Shown here piece after piece: positions 6,353 through 11,704 of a DNA stretch of 11,963 nucleotides. The notes below the pieces were generated by a model, which made no database searches, was not told the origin of the DNA, and was given only the letters and a program-made list of their open reading frames with translations. The position numbers and the translations under genes are program-made. Origin of the DNA: Candidatus Puniceispirillum sp. (GTDB lineage: Bacteria; Pseudomonadota; Alphaproteobacteria; Puniceispirillales; Puniceispirillaceae); the NCBI GenBank assembly GCA_018668795.1, contig JABJBD010000107.1, positions 1-11,963 on the forward strand, given 5' to 3'. Numbering within the stretch: position 1 is the first letter of the stretch; each line of letters begins with the position of its first letter.

Positions 6353-7678
6353 ATGAATGAATTTGATTTTGGCGATACCAATAAAGATGTACCATTGGCC
6401 GAAGCCCTGCGTCCCAAAACACTGGATGACGTAGTCGGGCAGGATGGTCTGTTGGGCGATGACGGGCGTCTGCGCCTGATGCTGGCACGCGATAATCTGG
6501 CGTCAATCATCCTATGGGGGCCGCCTGGTACAGGCAAGACAACGATTGCACGTTTGTTGGCCGACGCTGCCAGCATGGAATTTGAACCAGTTTCAGCTGT
6601 CTTTGATGGTGTAGCCGATCTGCGGAAAATCTTTGCCCGCGCCGAAACCCGTTTGCGTGATGGCAAGCGTACATTGCTGTTTGTTGATGAGGTACACCGT
6701 TTCAACAAAGCCCAGCAGGATGGCCTGTTGCCGCGTGTTGAAGATGGCACTGTGACTTTGGTGGGGGCAACGACTGAAAACCCCTCTTTCGCGCTGAATG
6801 GGGCGCTATTGTCGCGTGCGCAGGTGCTGGTACTTGAACGATTGAACAATGCCGCCCTTGAATCCATCCTAAAGCGCGTCGAGGCGCATATAAACGCACC
6901 ATTGGCGCTTGATGAAGATGCCCGCGCTGCCCTCATTGCCATGGCTGATGGTGATGGGCGTTATTTGTTGAATATGGCATCTTTGCTGATTGATCTGCCA
7001 GCCGCACCACGGCTTGATCTTGATTCCATGACGCGGCTTGTTACCAGCAAGGCACCCGCTTTCGACAAAGCAGGCGACCAGCATTATAACCTGATGTCGG
7101 CTTTGCATAAAACCTTGCGGTCATCGGATGCTGATGCAGGGCTTTACTGGCTCGCGCGCATGTTGGCAGGGGGCGAAGACCCGCATTATATTCTGCGGCG
7201 TTTGACGCGCTTTGCTTCTGAAGACATCGGTTTGGCTGAACCCGAAGCCTTGCCGCGCGCCTTGGCGGCGTGGCAGGCCTTTGAACGCCTTGGCAGCCCC
7301 GAAGGTGATCTGGCTATCGCTGGCTTGGTAATTTATCTGGCCACCGCACCAAAATCGAATGCCGCCTACAAGGCATACAAGGCCGCAACGCGTGCGGCTG
7401 ACGTCACGGGATCGCTTTCACCGCCAGCGCATATTCTAAATGCCCCGACCAAAATGATGAAAGAGCTTGGCTATGGTGCCAATTATCAATATGACCATGA
7501 TGATCCAGATGGCTTTTCTGGACAGAATTGTTTTCCTGACGAAATGGAACGCGCGCAATTCTATCATCCGGTTGAACGCGGCTATGAACGTGAAATCGCC
7601 AAACGGCTTGCTTATTGGGATAAATTGAGACAGCAAAAACACATGGTTGCCACTAATGACATCAATAATGACACATAG
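6353..7678 (+). CDS. rarA: Replication-associated recombination protein A (RarA/MgsA, AAA+ ATPase)
   Basis: Clamp-loader-like AAA+ ATPase of the RarA/Mgs1/WRNIP1 family, which acts at stalled replication forks together with SSB and RecA. It has 441 residues, the usual size. After a short N-terminal leader comes PLAEALRPKTLDDVVGQ, typical of the family. Walker A GPPGTGKT is at 56-63, Walker B LLFVDEVHRF at 108-117, sensor 1 GATTENPSF at 138-146, and the arginine finger in ALLSR (R155). The C-terminal part contains HYNLMSALHKTLRSSDADAGLYWLARML, EDIGLAEP and the characteristic PTKMMKELGYGANYQYDHDDPDGFSGQ. The ATG at 6353 has no clear Shine-Dalgarno (CCCCC precedes it), but the protein begins where RarA proteins begin. 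It heads a run of four genes on one strand. Confidence 0.95.
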   Translation: MNEFDFGDTNKDVPLAEALRPKTLDDVVGQDGLLGDDGRLRLMLARDNLASIILWGPPGTGKTTIARLLADAASMEFEPVSAVFDGVADLRKIFARAETRLRDGKRTLLFVDEVHRFNKAQQDGLLPRVEDGTVTLVGATTENPSFALNGALLSRAQVLVLERLNNAALESILKRVEAHINAPLALDEDARAALIAMADGDGRYLLNMASLLIDLPAAPRLDLDSMTRLVTSKAPAFDKAGDQHYNLMSALHKTLRSSDADAGLYWLARMLAGGEDPHYILRRLTRFASEDIGLAEPEALPRALAAWQAFERLGSPEGDLAIAGLVIYLATAPKSNAAYKAYKAATRAADVTGSLSPPAHILNAPTKMMKELGYGANYQYDHDDPDGFSGQNCFPDEMERAQFYHPVERGYEREIAKRLAYWDKLRQQKHMVATNDINNDT

Positions 7679-7696
7679 GCATGAGGGCAAAAGATA

Positions 7697-8110
7697 ATGG
7701 TGGGGATAACCTTTCCCAGCTTTGCGATGGTGCTTGTTGTCGCTGCCGGCGGGGCGATGGGCGCGGTAATCCGCTATCTTGTATCCTTTTGGGTTGGGGC
7801 TGGAATTTTCGGTATTTCGGGGCCACTGGCAACGCTTATTGTCAATATTATCGGTTGTGGGCTGATGGGGCTTCTGGCTGGCGCGGTGGCGGGCGGCATG
7901 CTGTTGCCCGACGCATGGCGTGGTTTTGTTGCCGTTGGTTTGCTGGGTGCTTTGACCACTTTTTCTAGCTTTGCGCTTGATGCGGGAAACTTGTTACAGC
8001 GTCAGGGTATATTTATGGCAGGTGCGTATGTGGCGGCGTCAGTTCTGTTATCATTACTTGTATTTTCACTGGCTTTTGCGCTGATGCGTAGTTTAATAGG
8101 GGCGCAATAA
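7697..8110 (+). CDS. crcB: Fluoride channel CrcB (Fluc)
   Basis: Small dual-topology membrane channel that lets fluoride leave the cell. It has 137 residues and four hydrophobic spans. Conserved features: GGAMGAVIRY (18-27), the pore asparagine in LIVNIIG (N50), and GALTTFSSF (84-92), which carries the Phe-box residues F89 and F92 and the threonines that line the pore or hold the central sodium. As usual for single-gene Fluc proteins, one gene makes the whole homodimer. AGGG at 7684-7687 precedes the ATG at 7697. A second Met (residue 11) could start a shorter form but has no site upstream. The stop overlaps the next start by one base (TAATG, 8108-8112). No fluoride riboswitch is recognisable; the gap to rarA is only 18 bases. 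Confidence 0.93.
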   Translation: MVGITFPSFAMVLVVAAGGAMGAVIRYLVSFWVGAGIFGISGPLATLIVNIIGCGLMGLLAGAVAGGMLLPDAWRGFVAVGLLGALTTFSSFALDAGNLLQRQGIFMAGAYVAASVLLSLLVFSLAFALMRSLIGAQ

Positions 8111-9114
8111 TGAACTCTGCCGATGCTACAAAATGGCGCTTTGAAGCGATACCCGAAGATGAGGATGGAAGTCGGCTAGACCGGTTTTTACGTCGGCTTA
8201 TTCCGGGACTCGGGCAGGGACAGATCGAAAAGATGTTGCGAAATGGTCTGATCCGCATTGATGGGGCAAAGGCCAAATCGGCTAGCCGTGTCGCCGTGGG
8301 ACAGACAATCCGTTTGCCACTATCCATTGATACGCTGGCATCGGCAAAACCAGCAGCACATGCGGCCACGGCAAAGTCGCTTGCTACTCCTATGATGGGC
8401 GGGGCGCCGTTGCAGAAAACCTTTGATGACATGGTGATTGGCGAAGGCAAAGGCTGGATCGCATTGAATAAGCCAAGCGGCTTGGCGGTTCAAGGGGGCA
8501 CAGGCACCAAACAGCATGTCGATGGAATGCTGGCCGCGCTAGCTACCCGCGGTGGTGAGCGTATGCGGCTGGTACACCGGATTGACAAAGATACATCGGG
8601 CGTTCTGTTGCTGGCCAAAAATCTGGGTTCAGCGCGAAGCCTGACCGATGCCTTTCATAAACATACAATCGAAAAAACCTATCTGGCCTTATGTATGGGT
8701 TTGCCGCCTGAAGATGGCGCGATCAAACAGGCGATCAGCAAATTGCCAGGCAAGACAGGCGAACGCATGGTTGCCGATGATGACGGGCAATCGGCGCATA
8801 CATTATTTCGCCGTGTCGATCATGCGGGGCGCAAATTGACCTTGATGGCTTTGCGGCCATTGACAGGGCGGACACATCAGTTGCGTATCCATATGGCGCT
8901 GGTCGGGCATGTGATTTGCGGTGATGGTAAATATGGCGGTGTTGATGCGCATCCGGGCGGCATGGTCGCGCGGCAATTACATCTGCATGCGTGGCAGTTG
9001 AAATTGCCTGATGGCAAGCTGGTCATCGCCCCGCCACCCCCGCATATGGTCGCCAGCCTAGATGCGCTGGGGCTATCAATGCCGCCAAAAGGCTGGCGGT
9101 TTCAGGATTTTTGA
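8110..9114 (+). CDS. RluA/RluC-family 23S rRNA/tRNA pseudouridine synthase
   Basis: Enzyme of the RluA family that isomerises uridine to pseudouridine in structured RNA; the genomic context suggests an RluC-like rRNA enzyme, but the exact site cannot be read from sequence. It has 334 residues. An S4-type RNA-binding domain occupies about 17-75 (GSRLDRFLRRLIPGLGQGQI and LIRIDGAKA), followed by an Ala-rich linker (about 76-100), then the catalytic domain with ALNKPSGLAVQGG (118-130), the active-site motif HRIDKDTSG (156-164, catalytic D159), and the late motif LRPLTGRTHQLRIHMA. The ATG overlaps the crcB stop by one base, indicating coupled translation. Next to crcB, rarA and an ATP12 gene it matches a grouping common in alphaproteobacteria. 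Fold and activity are certain, target uridine unknown. Confidence 0.92.
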   Translation: MNSADATKWRFEAIPEDEDGSRLDRFLRRLIPGLGQGQIEKMLRNGLIRIDGAKAKSASRVAVGQTIRLPLSIDTLASAKPAAHAATAKSLATPMMGGAPLQKTFDDMVIGEGKGWIALNKPSGLAVQGGTGTKQHVDGMLAALATRGGERMRLVHRIDKDTSGVLLLAKNLGSARSLTDAFHKHTIEKTYLALCMGLPPEDGAIKQAISKLPGKTGERMVADDDGQSAHTLFRRVDHAGRKLTLMALRPLTGRTHQLRIHMALVGHVICGDGKYGGVDAHPGGMVARQLHLHAWQLKLPDGKLVIAPPPPHMVASLDALGLSMPPKGWRFQDF

Positions 9115-9135
9115 TTTGCTTCAAGATAGTGTTTT

Positions 9136-9141
9136 AAGGAG
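9136..9141 (+). promoter_or_regulatory. Shine-Dalgarno site that fixes the ATP12-type chaperone start
   Basis: AAGGAG lies 5 bases before ATG 9147. It overlaps an in-frame GTG at 9141, so that earlier codon is unlikely to be the start. Confidence 0.75.
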
Positions 9142-9146
9142 TGAAC

Positions 9147-9848
9147 ATGCAGACGCGGAAACGCTTTTATAAAGATGTGGCAGCTGTCGCGGCGGATAAA
9201 GGCTGGCAAATCCAGCTTGATGGGCGTGCGGTAAAAACCCCGGTTGGCAGTGATCTGTTCATGCCGACAGCGGCACTGGCGCATGCGATTGCTGATGAAT
9301 GGGATGCCCAGACCGAAGATATTGTCCCCGCACGCATGCCGCTATTTGCCTATGCGGTGACCGCGCGTGACCGTGTGGCTAGCCAGCGCGAGGCGGTGAT
9401 TGCCGAAATCACCAGCTATGGCGGCAATGATCTGCTGTGCTATCGAGCGGATGATGCGGTTCTGGCGGCACGACAGGCAGCAGAATGGCAACGATGGCTA
9501 GGCTGGGCTGAGGCCGAGTTAAACGCGTCATTGGTCGTTACCAATTCGATTATGCCTGTGAATCAACCTGCCGATGTGGTCGATGCCTTGCGTGTTTGTG
9601 TGGCGGCCTATGATGAATGGCATCTGGCGATTTTGCACCGGACAGTCAGTCTGGGGGGGTCACTGGTGATGGGGCTGGCCTGGCTTCGCGGCGCAATCGA
9701 CAGCGAGAATTTCTTTGCCACCACCTTTCTTGATGAATTATGGCAAGTCGAAAATTGGGGCAGTGACTGGGAAGCCGAGGATCGGCGTAGCTTTATTCGC
9801 GCCGAACTGGACGATGCGGCACGCTTTCGCAATCTGCTGGCAGACTAG
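9147..9848 (+). CDS. ATP12-family F1-ATPase assembly chaperone
   Basis: Homologue of mitochondrial Atp12, the chaperone that binds free F1 alpha subunits until they join beta. In bacteria the family is largely confined to alphaproteobacteria, so it supports the taxonomic placement. It has 233 residues. Recognisable pieces: N-terminal KRFYKDV (5-11), LDGRAVKTPVG (24-34), PTAALAHAIADEWDAQ (40-55), the MPLFAYAVTARDRV segment (64-77), and near the C terminus FLDELWQVENWGSDWEAEDR, which matches the conserved acidic region of the family. I chose ATG 9147 over GTG 9141 because AAGGAG (9136-9141) overlaps the GTG and is well spaced for the ATG. It is the last gene of the rarA-crcB-pseudouridine synthase run, 32 bases after its neighbour. 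No terminator is evident downstream. Confidence 0.9.
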   Translation: MQTRKRFYKDVAAVAADKGWQIQLDGRAVKTPVGSDLFMPTAALAHAIADEWDAQTEDIVPARMPLFAYAVTARDRVASQREAVIAEITSYGGNDLLCYRADDAVLAARQAAEWQRWLGWAEAELNASLVVTNSIMPVNQPADVVDALRVCVAAYDEWHLAILHRTVSLGGSLVMGLAWLRGAIDSENFFATTFLDELWQVENWGSDWEAEDRRSFIRAELDDAARFRNLLAD

Positions 9849-9894
9849 GGGATTAATGACTGAAAGATAGAATAATGCGATGCGTTTGTTCACG

Positions 9895-9916
9895 AAATGT
9901 TTCACGTGAAACATTT
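9895..9916. other. parS centromere-like site (ParB binding palindrome)
   Basis: A 22-bp perfect palindrome whose central 16 bases, TGTTTCACGTGAAACA (9898-9913), are identical to the canonical bacterial parS sequence bound by ParB. ParB loads here, spreads as a CTP-dependent clamp, and is moved by ParA to segregate the origin region. The site lies in the gap after the ATP12-type gene. parA and parB are not in the window. parS sites usually cluster near the origin, so this segment is probably origin-proximal. A looser relative, TGTTCACGAAA, lies just upstream (9887-9897) but is not palindromic. Confidence 0.9.
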
Positions 9917-9955
9917 TTCGGCTGATCATGTGCGGCGGATATTTAGGATGGTGAT

Positions 9956-9961
9956 AGGGGG
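9956..9961 (+). promoter_or_regulatory. Shine-Dalgarno-like site for the small HEPN-like protein
   Basis: AGGGGG pairs with the 16S anti-SD using one G-U wobble and lies 7 bases before ATG 9969. The upstream in-frame ATG at 9897, inside parS, has no such site. Confidence 0.5.
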
Positions 9962-9968
9962 GGATGGC

Positions 9969-10373
9969 ATGACAGCATTGGCACCACAGATTTTGACACG
10001 ATTGTCGCGCTATCGGGCGGATGATCTGGGCCCGCATGCGGCGGCGATACTGGCCGAATTGCAGCGCGCGGCGGCTGTGCCTTTACCCTTGACGATTGTC
10101 ACGCTGGCGGCGGCGCTGGTTGATATTGTCGCGCATGAAGCGGCGGGCCCGTCTGGCTATCTTGATGGTGCGGCCTTTGCCTATGCGGGGAATAAGGCGG
10201 CGCTGGGCTGGCTTCGTGGGCGGCGCAACAGCATTCTGCATCATGAAGCCCCGTCAGATGGGTTGATGGGTGAAGGCGAGGCGGTTAGCTGGCAGATGGC
10301 CGATGCCGAACGTGCTATTCACGCATTGCTAGATTATCTGGAAGATATTTCAATCGAAGATGATGGTTATTGA
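9969..10373 (+). CDS. Small uncharacterised protein with an HEPN-like R-N-x3-H motif
   Basis: I do not recognise a named family. From ATG 9969 the product is 134 residues, soluble, mainly helical in appearance, Ala- and Leu-rich, with an acidic C terminus (LEDISIEDDGY). The frame extends upstream to ATG 9897, giving 158 residues starting MFHVKH, but those first codons are simply the parS palindrome and no ribosome binding site precedes them; AGGGGG at 9956-9961 favours 9969. A stretch near the middle, GNKAALGWLRGRRNSILHHE, contains R-N-S-I-L-H (R86 to H91 in the short form), which fits the RNxxxH motif of HEPN-fold proteins, some of which are RNases. The match is a short motif only. It is convergent with lipB, and its DNA is much richer in G+C than the ribosomal genes. 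Coding status is likely, function unknown. Confidence 0.65.
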   Translation: MTALAPQILTRLSRYRADDLGPHAAAILAELQRAAAVPLPLTIVTLAAALVDIVAHEAAGPSGYLDGAAFAYAGNKAALGWLRGRRNSILHHEAPSDGLMGEGEAVSWQMADAERAIHALLDYLEDISIEDDGY

Positions 10374-10395
10374 GGCATGATTCCCAAACAGGCGT

Positions 10396-10508
10396 GACGC
10401 CACATGGGGGACGCCACATGGGGGACTCCACATAGGTACGTCATACGGGGGAACTCCACATGGGGGACGCCACACGGGGGGACGCCACATAGGGGACGCC
10501 ACATAGGC
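10396..10508 (+). repeat. 14-bp tandem repeat array, eight units
   Basis: Eight consecutive units of consensus GACGCCACATGGGG at 10396, 10410, 10424, 10438, 10452, 10466, 10481 and 10495, with one extra G between units six and seven. Units one and two are identical; unit four (ACGTCATACGGGGG) is the most diverged. Each full unit carries the near-palindrome CCACATGGGG and a run of four to six G. The array lies between the convergent small protein gene and lipB, and its 14-base period shifts frame, so it is not coding. There are no spacers, so it is not a CRISPR. Confidence 0.9.
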
Positions 10509-10563
10509 GGCATACGGATAGGCGCGGCGCTGGCACAGGCGGGCTGGTTGATTAGGTTAGGTG

Positions 10564-11289
10564 TTAGTCCGCACGATAGGCAAGCGGGCTGGTAGCGCCA
10601 AAATGCGTGTCAAAATGGGTGCGCATGGCCTCATCCAGCTGGTCAAATGTGACCCCATGCCCCAGCGCATGAAGCGAGGTCACGCCCGCATCAGTCACGC
10701 CGCAGGGGACAATCGCGTCATAGGCGGCCAGATCGGGTGCCAGATTGATGGCGATGCCATGCCAGCTGACCCAGCGGCTGACGCGCACGCCAATGGCGGC
10801 GATCTTGTCATAGCCGGATGTGCTGTTGCCGGTATGCACCCAGATGCCAGGCAACCCCGCGCGCCGCGTCCCAGTGACGCCAAAGGCGGCGATGATGTCG
10901 ATGATCCAGCCTTCGAGCGCATGGACATAGGCGCGGATGTCGCCGCCACGTGCGGCCAGATCAAGCATGAGATAAGCGATGCGCTGACCTGGGCCATGAT
11001 AGGTCCATTGCCCGCCGCGCCCAGTGCGGTGCGTGGAGATGGCGTCGTTTTGCAATAATAGATCAGCATCACGCGCCGAGGTGCCGCCCGTATAGACCGC
11101 CGCATGTTCGAGTAGCCAGACCGCCTCAGGCGCGCCCTTGGCACGGATGGCGGCATTATGCGCGCCCATGGCCTCGATGATGGGCAGATAGGGCTGAAGG
11201 CCGGAAAAGGATTGCCATGTGACGGCGGATGTGGGGGAGGATGATGGGGGCTGTTTCTGGGGATTGGTGCTGTCAAAATCGGGCGGCAT
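10564..11289 (-). CDS. lipB: Octanoyltransferase LipB (lipoate biosynthesis)
   Basis: Transfers octanoyl from acyl carrier protein to lipoyl domains of 2-oxoacid dehydrogenases and the glycine cleavage H protein; LipA then inserts sulfur. It has 241 residues. Family motifs in order: LLEHAAVYTGGTSA (59-72), RGGQWTYHGPGQ (91-102), LPGIWV (146-151), KIAAIGVRVSRWVSWHGIAINL (162-183, with catalytic K162), and IVPCGV (193-198) with the catalytic cysteine C196. The first 20 or so residues are a Pro/Ser-rich leader outside the conserved core, so the true start could be somewhat downstream, but no better in-frame ATG precedes the core. It is the only minus-strand gene here and converges on the repeat array. 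Its G+C is high compared with the ribosomal genes. lipA is not in the window. Confidence 0.95.
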   Translation of the reverse strand: MPPDFDSTNPQKQPPSSSPTSAVTWQSFSGLQPYLPIIEAMGAHNAAIRAKGAPEAVWLLEHAAVYTGGTSARDADLLLQNDAISTHRTGRGGQWTYHGPGQRIAYLMLDLAARGGDIRAYVHALEGWIIDIIAAFGVTGTRRAGLPGIWVHTGNSTSGYDKIAAIGVRVSRWVSWHGIAINLAPDLAAYDAIVPCGVTDAGVTSLHALGHGVTFDQLDEAMRTHFDTHFGATSPLAYRAD

Positions 11290-11308
11290 GGCTATGGGCG
11301 ATCCTGTG

Positions 11309-11344
11309 TATGGCCGAAGACCAATTTATGGCCGCAGACCAATT
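11309..11344. repeat. 18-bp direct tandem duplication
   Basis: TATGGCCGAAGACCAATT (11309-11326) is followed immediately by TATGGCCGCAGACCAATT (11327-11344), differing at one base. It lies 20 bases upstream of the lipB start, in the region where its promoter or leader would be. Confidence 0.85.
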
Positions 11345-11405
11345 TTAAAAGAGACAAGAGGGTAAAGATGACCCCGTGCGGCGGTGTCTGTCAACGGGTG
11401 CTATT

Positions 11406-11431
11406 ATGAGTGGGGTTCATGAGTGGAGTTT
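11406..11431. repeat. 13-bp direct tandem duplication
   Basis: ATGAGTGGGGTTC (11406-11418) is followed by ATGAGTGGAGTTT (11419-11431), two mismatches. Confidence 0.7.
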
Positions 11432-11458
11432 GCGCGGGGGATGTTTGCGCGGGGGGCG
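11429..11458. repeat. 15-bp direct tandem duplication
   Basis: TTTGCGCGGGGGATG (11429-11443) is followed by TTTGCGCGGGGGGCG (11444-11458), two mismatches. It overlaps the end of the preceding 13-bp duplication by three bases. Confidence 0.75.
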
Positions 11459-11504
11459 CCAAGAAGGGGGGGATCAGGATAGACCCAGCGCGGCGCATGA
11501 TGTT

Positions 11505-11536
11505 GGCAAAGCTAGGGGGTGGCAAAGTTAGGGGCT
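11505..11536. repeat. 16-bp direct tandem duplication
   Basis: GGCAAAGCTAGGGGGT (11505-11520) is followed by GGCAAAGTTAGGGGCT (11521-11536), two mismatches, running straight into the 12-bp array. Confidence 0.75.
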
Positions 11537-11583
11537 TGATTAAAGCCTTGATTAAAGCCTTGATTAAAGTCTTGATTATAGCC
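11536..11583. repeat. 12-bp tandem repeat, four units
   Basis: TTGATTAAAGCC occurs at 11536 and 11548, then TTGATTAAAGTC at 11560 and TTGATTATAGCC at 11572. Units one and two are identical. Every unit starts with TTGATT, a four-of-six match to the -35 consensus. The array ends 34 bases before tRNA-Leu. Confidence 0.92.
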
Positions 11584-11602
11584 GGGCATAATGACATATA
11601 GA
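11572..11602 (+). promoter_or_regulatory. Possible tRNA-Leu promoter using the last repeat unit as -35
   Basis: TTGATT (11572-11577) from the fourth repeat unit lies 17 bases before CATATA (11595-11600) or 19 before TATAGA (11597-11602), either of which could be a -10 element. Transcription would begin about 8-11 bases before the tRNA. Weak matches, inferred. Confidence 0.35.
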
Positions 11603-11617
11603 AGTCACCTCAAACGT

Positions 11618-11704
11618 GCGGCCGTGGCGGAATTGGTAGACGCGCAGCGTTGAGGTCGCTGTTCCTTAACCGGAGTGGAAGTTCGAGTCTTCTCGGCCGC
11701 ACCA
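11618..11704 (+). tRNA. tRNA-Leu (anticodon GAG)
   Basis: Complete class II tRNA with encoded CCA. Acceptor arms GCGGCCG (11618-11624) and CGGCCGC (11694-11700) pair fully, followed by A73 and CCA (11701-11704). The D arm shows TGGCGGAATTGGTAGACGC. The anticodon stem CAGCG/CGCTG encloses the loop TTGAGGT, with anticodon GAG at 11652-11654, reading CUC and CUU leucine codons. A long variable arm follows, as in leucine tRNAs, then the T stem with loop TTCGAGT. No other tRNA is adjacent. Confidence 0.96.

Larger units (their letters stand above)
11290..11617. other. Gene-free interval between lipB and tRNA-Leu
   Basis: 328 bases between divergently arranged lipB and tRNA-Leu. I see no supported gene: the frames on both strands at 11391-11601 read IKALIKALIK-like strings that only reflect a 12-bp repeat. 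The interval is dominated by short tandem duplications (listed separately) and must hold the promoters of both flanking genes. Confidence 0.7.

Noticed and set aside
6343..6942. Minus-strand frame of 199 codons opposite rarA
   Set aside because: It is Ser/Arg/Ala-rich with no recognisable domain and lies wholly within the conserved AAA+ domain region of rarA.
7748..7762. GGGCGATGG-like sequence suggestive of a fluoride riboswitch for crcB
   Set aside because: It lies inside the crcB coding region, where it encodes the conserved GGAMGA segment, and the remaining riboswitch elements are absent.
9969..10373. Toxin-antitoxin pair involving the HEPN-like small protein
   Set aside because: No adjacent small partner gene on the same strand; the neighbours are the ATP12-type gene and convergent lipB.
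10396..10508. CRISPR array
   Set aside because: Units are 14 bp and directly adjacent with no unique spacers, and no cas genes are present.
10404..10595. Open frame reading through the 14-bp repeats (Gly/Thr/His-rich product)
   Set aside because: The peptide is a translation of the tandem array, whose 14-base period does not keep frame, and it runs into the end of lipB on the other strand.
10561..11058. Plus-strand frame of 165 codons opposite lipB
   Set aside because: It is antisense to a clearly conserved lipB with intact catalytic motifs; its length reflects high G+C rather than coding.
11391..11601. Open frames on both strands giving IKALIKALIK-like repeats
   Set aside because: They arise because the 12-bp repeat is a multiple of three; there is no start signal or other protein-like content.
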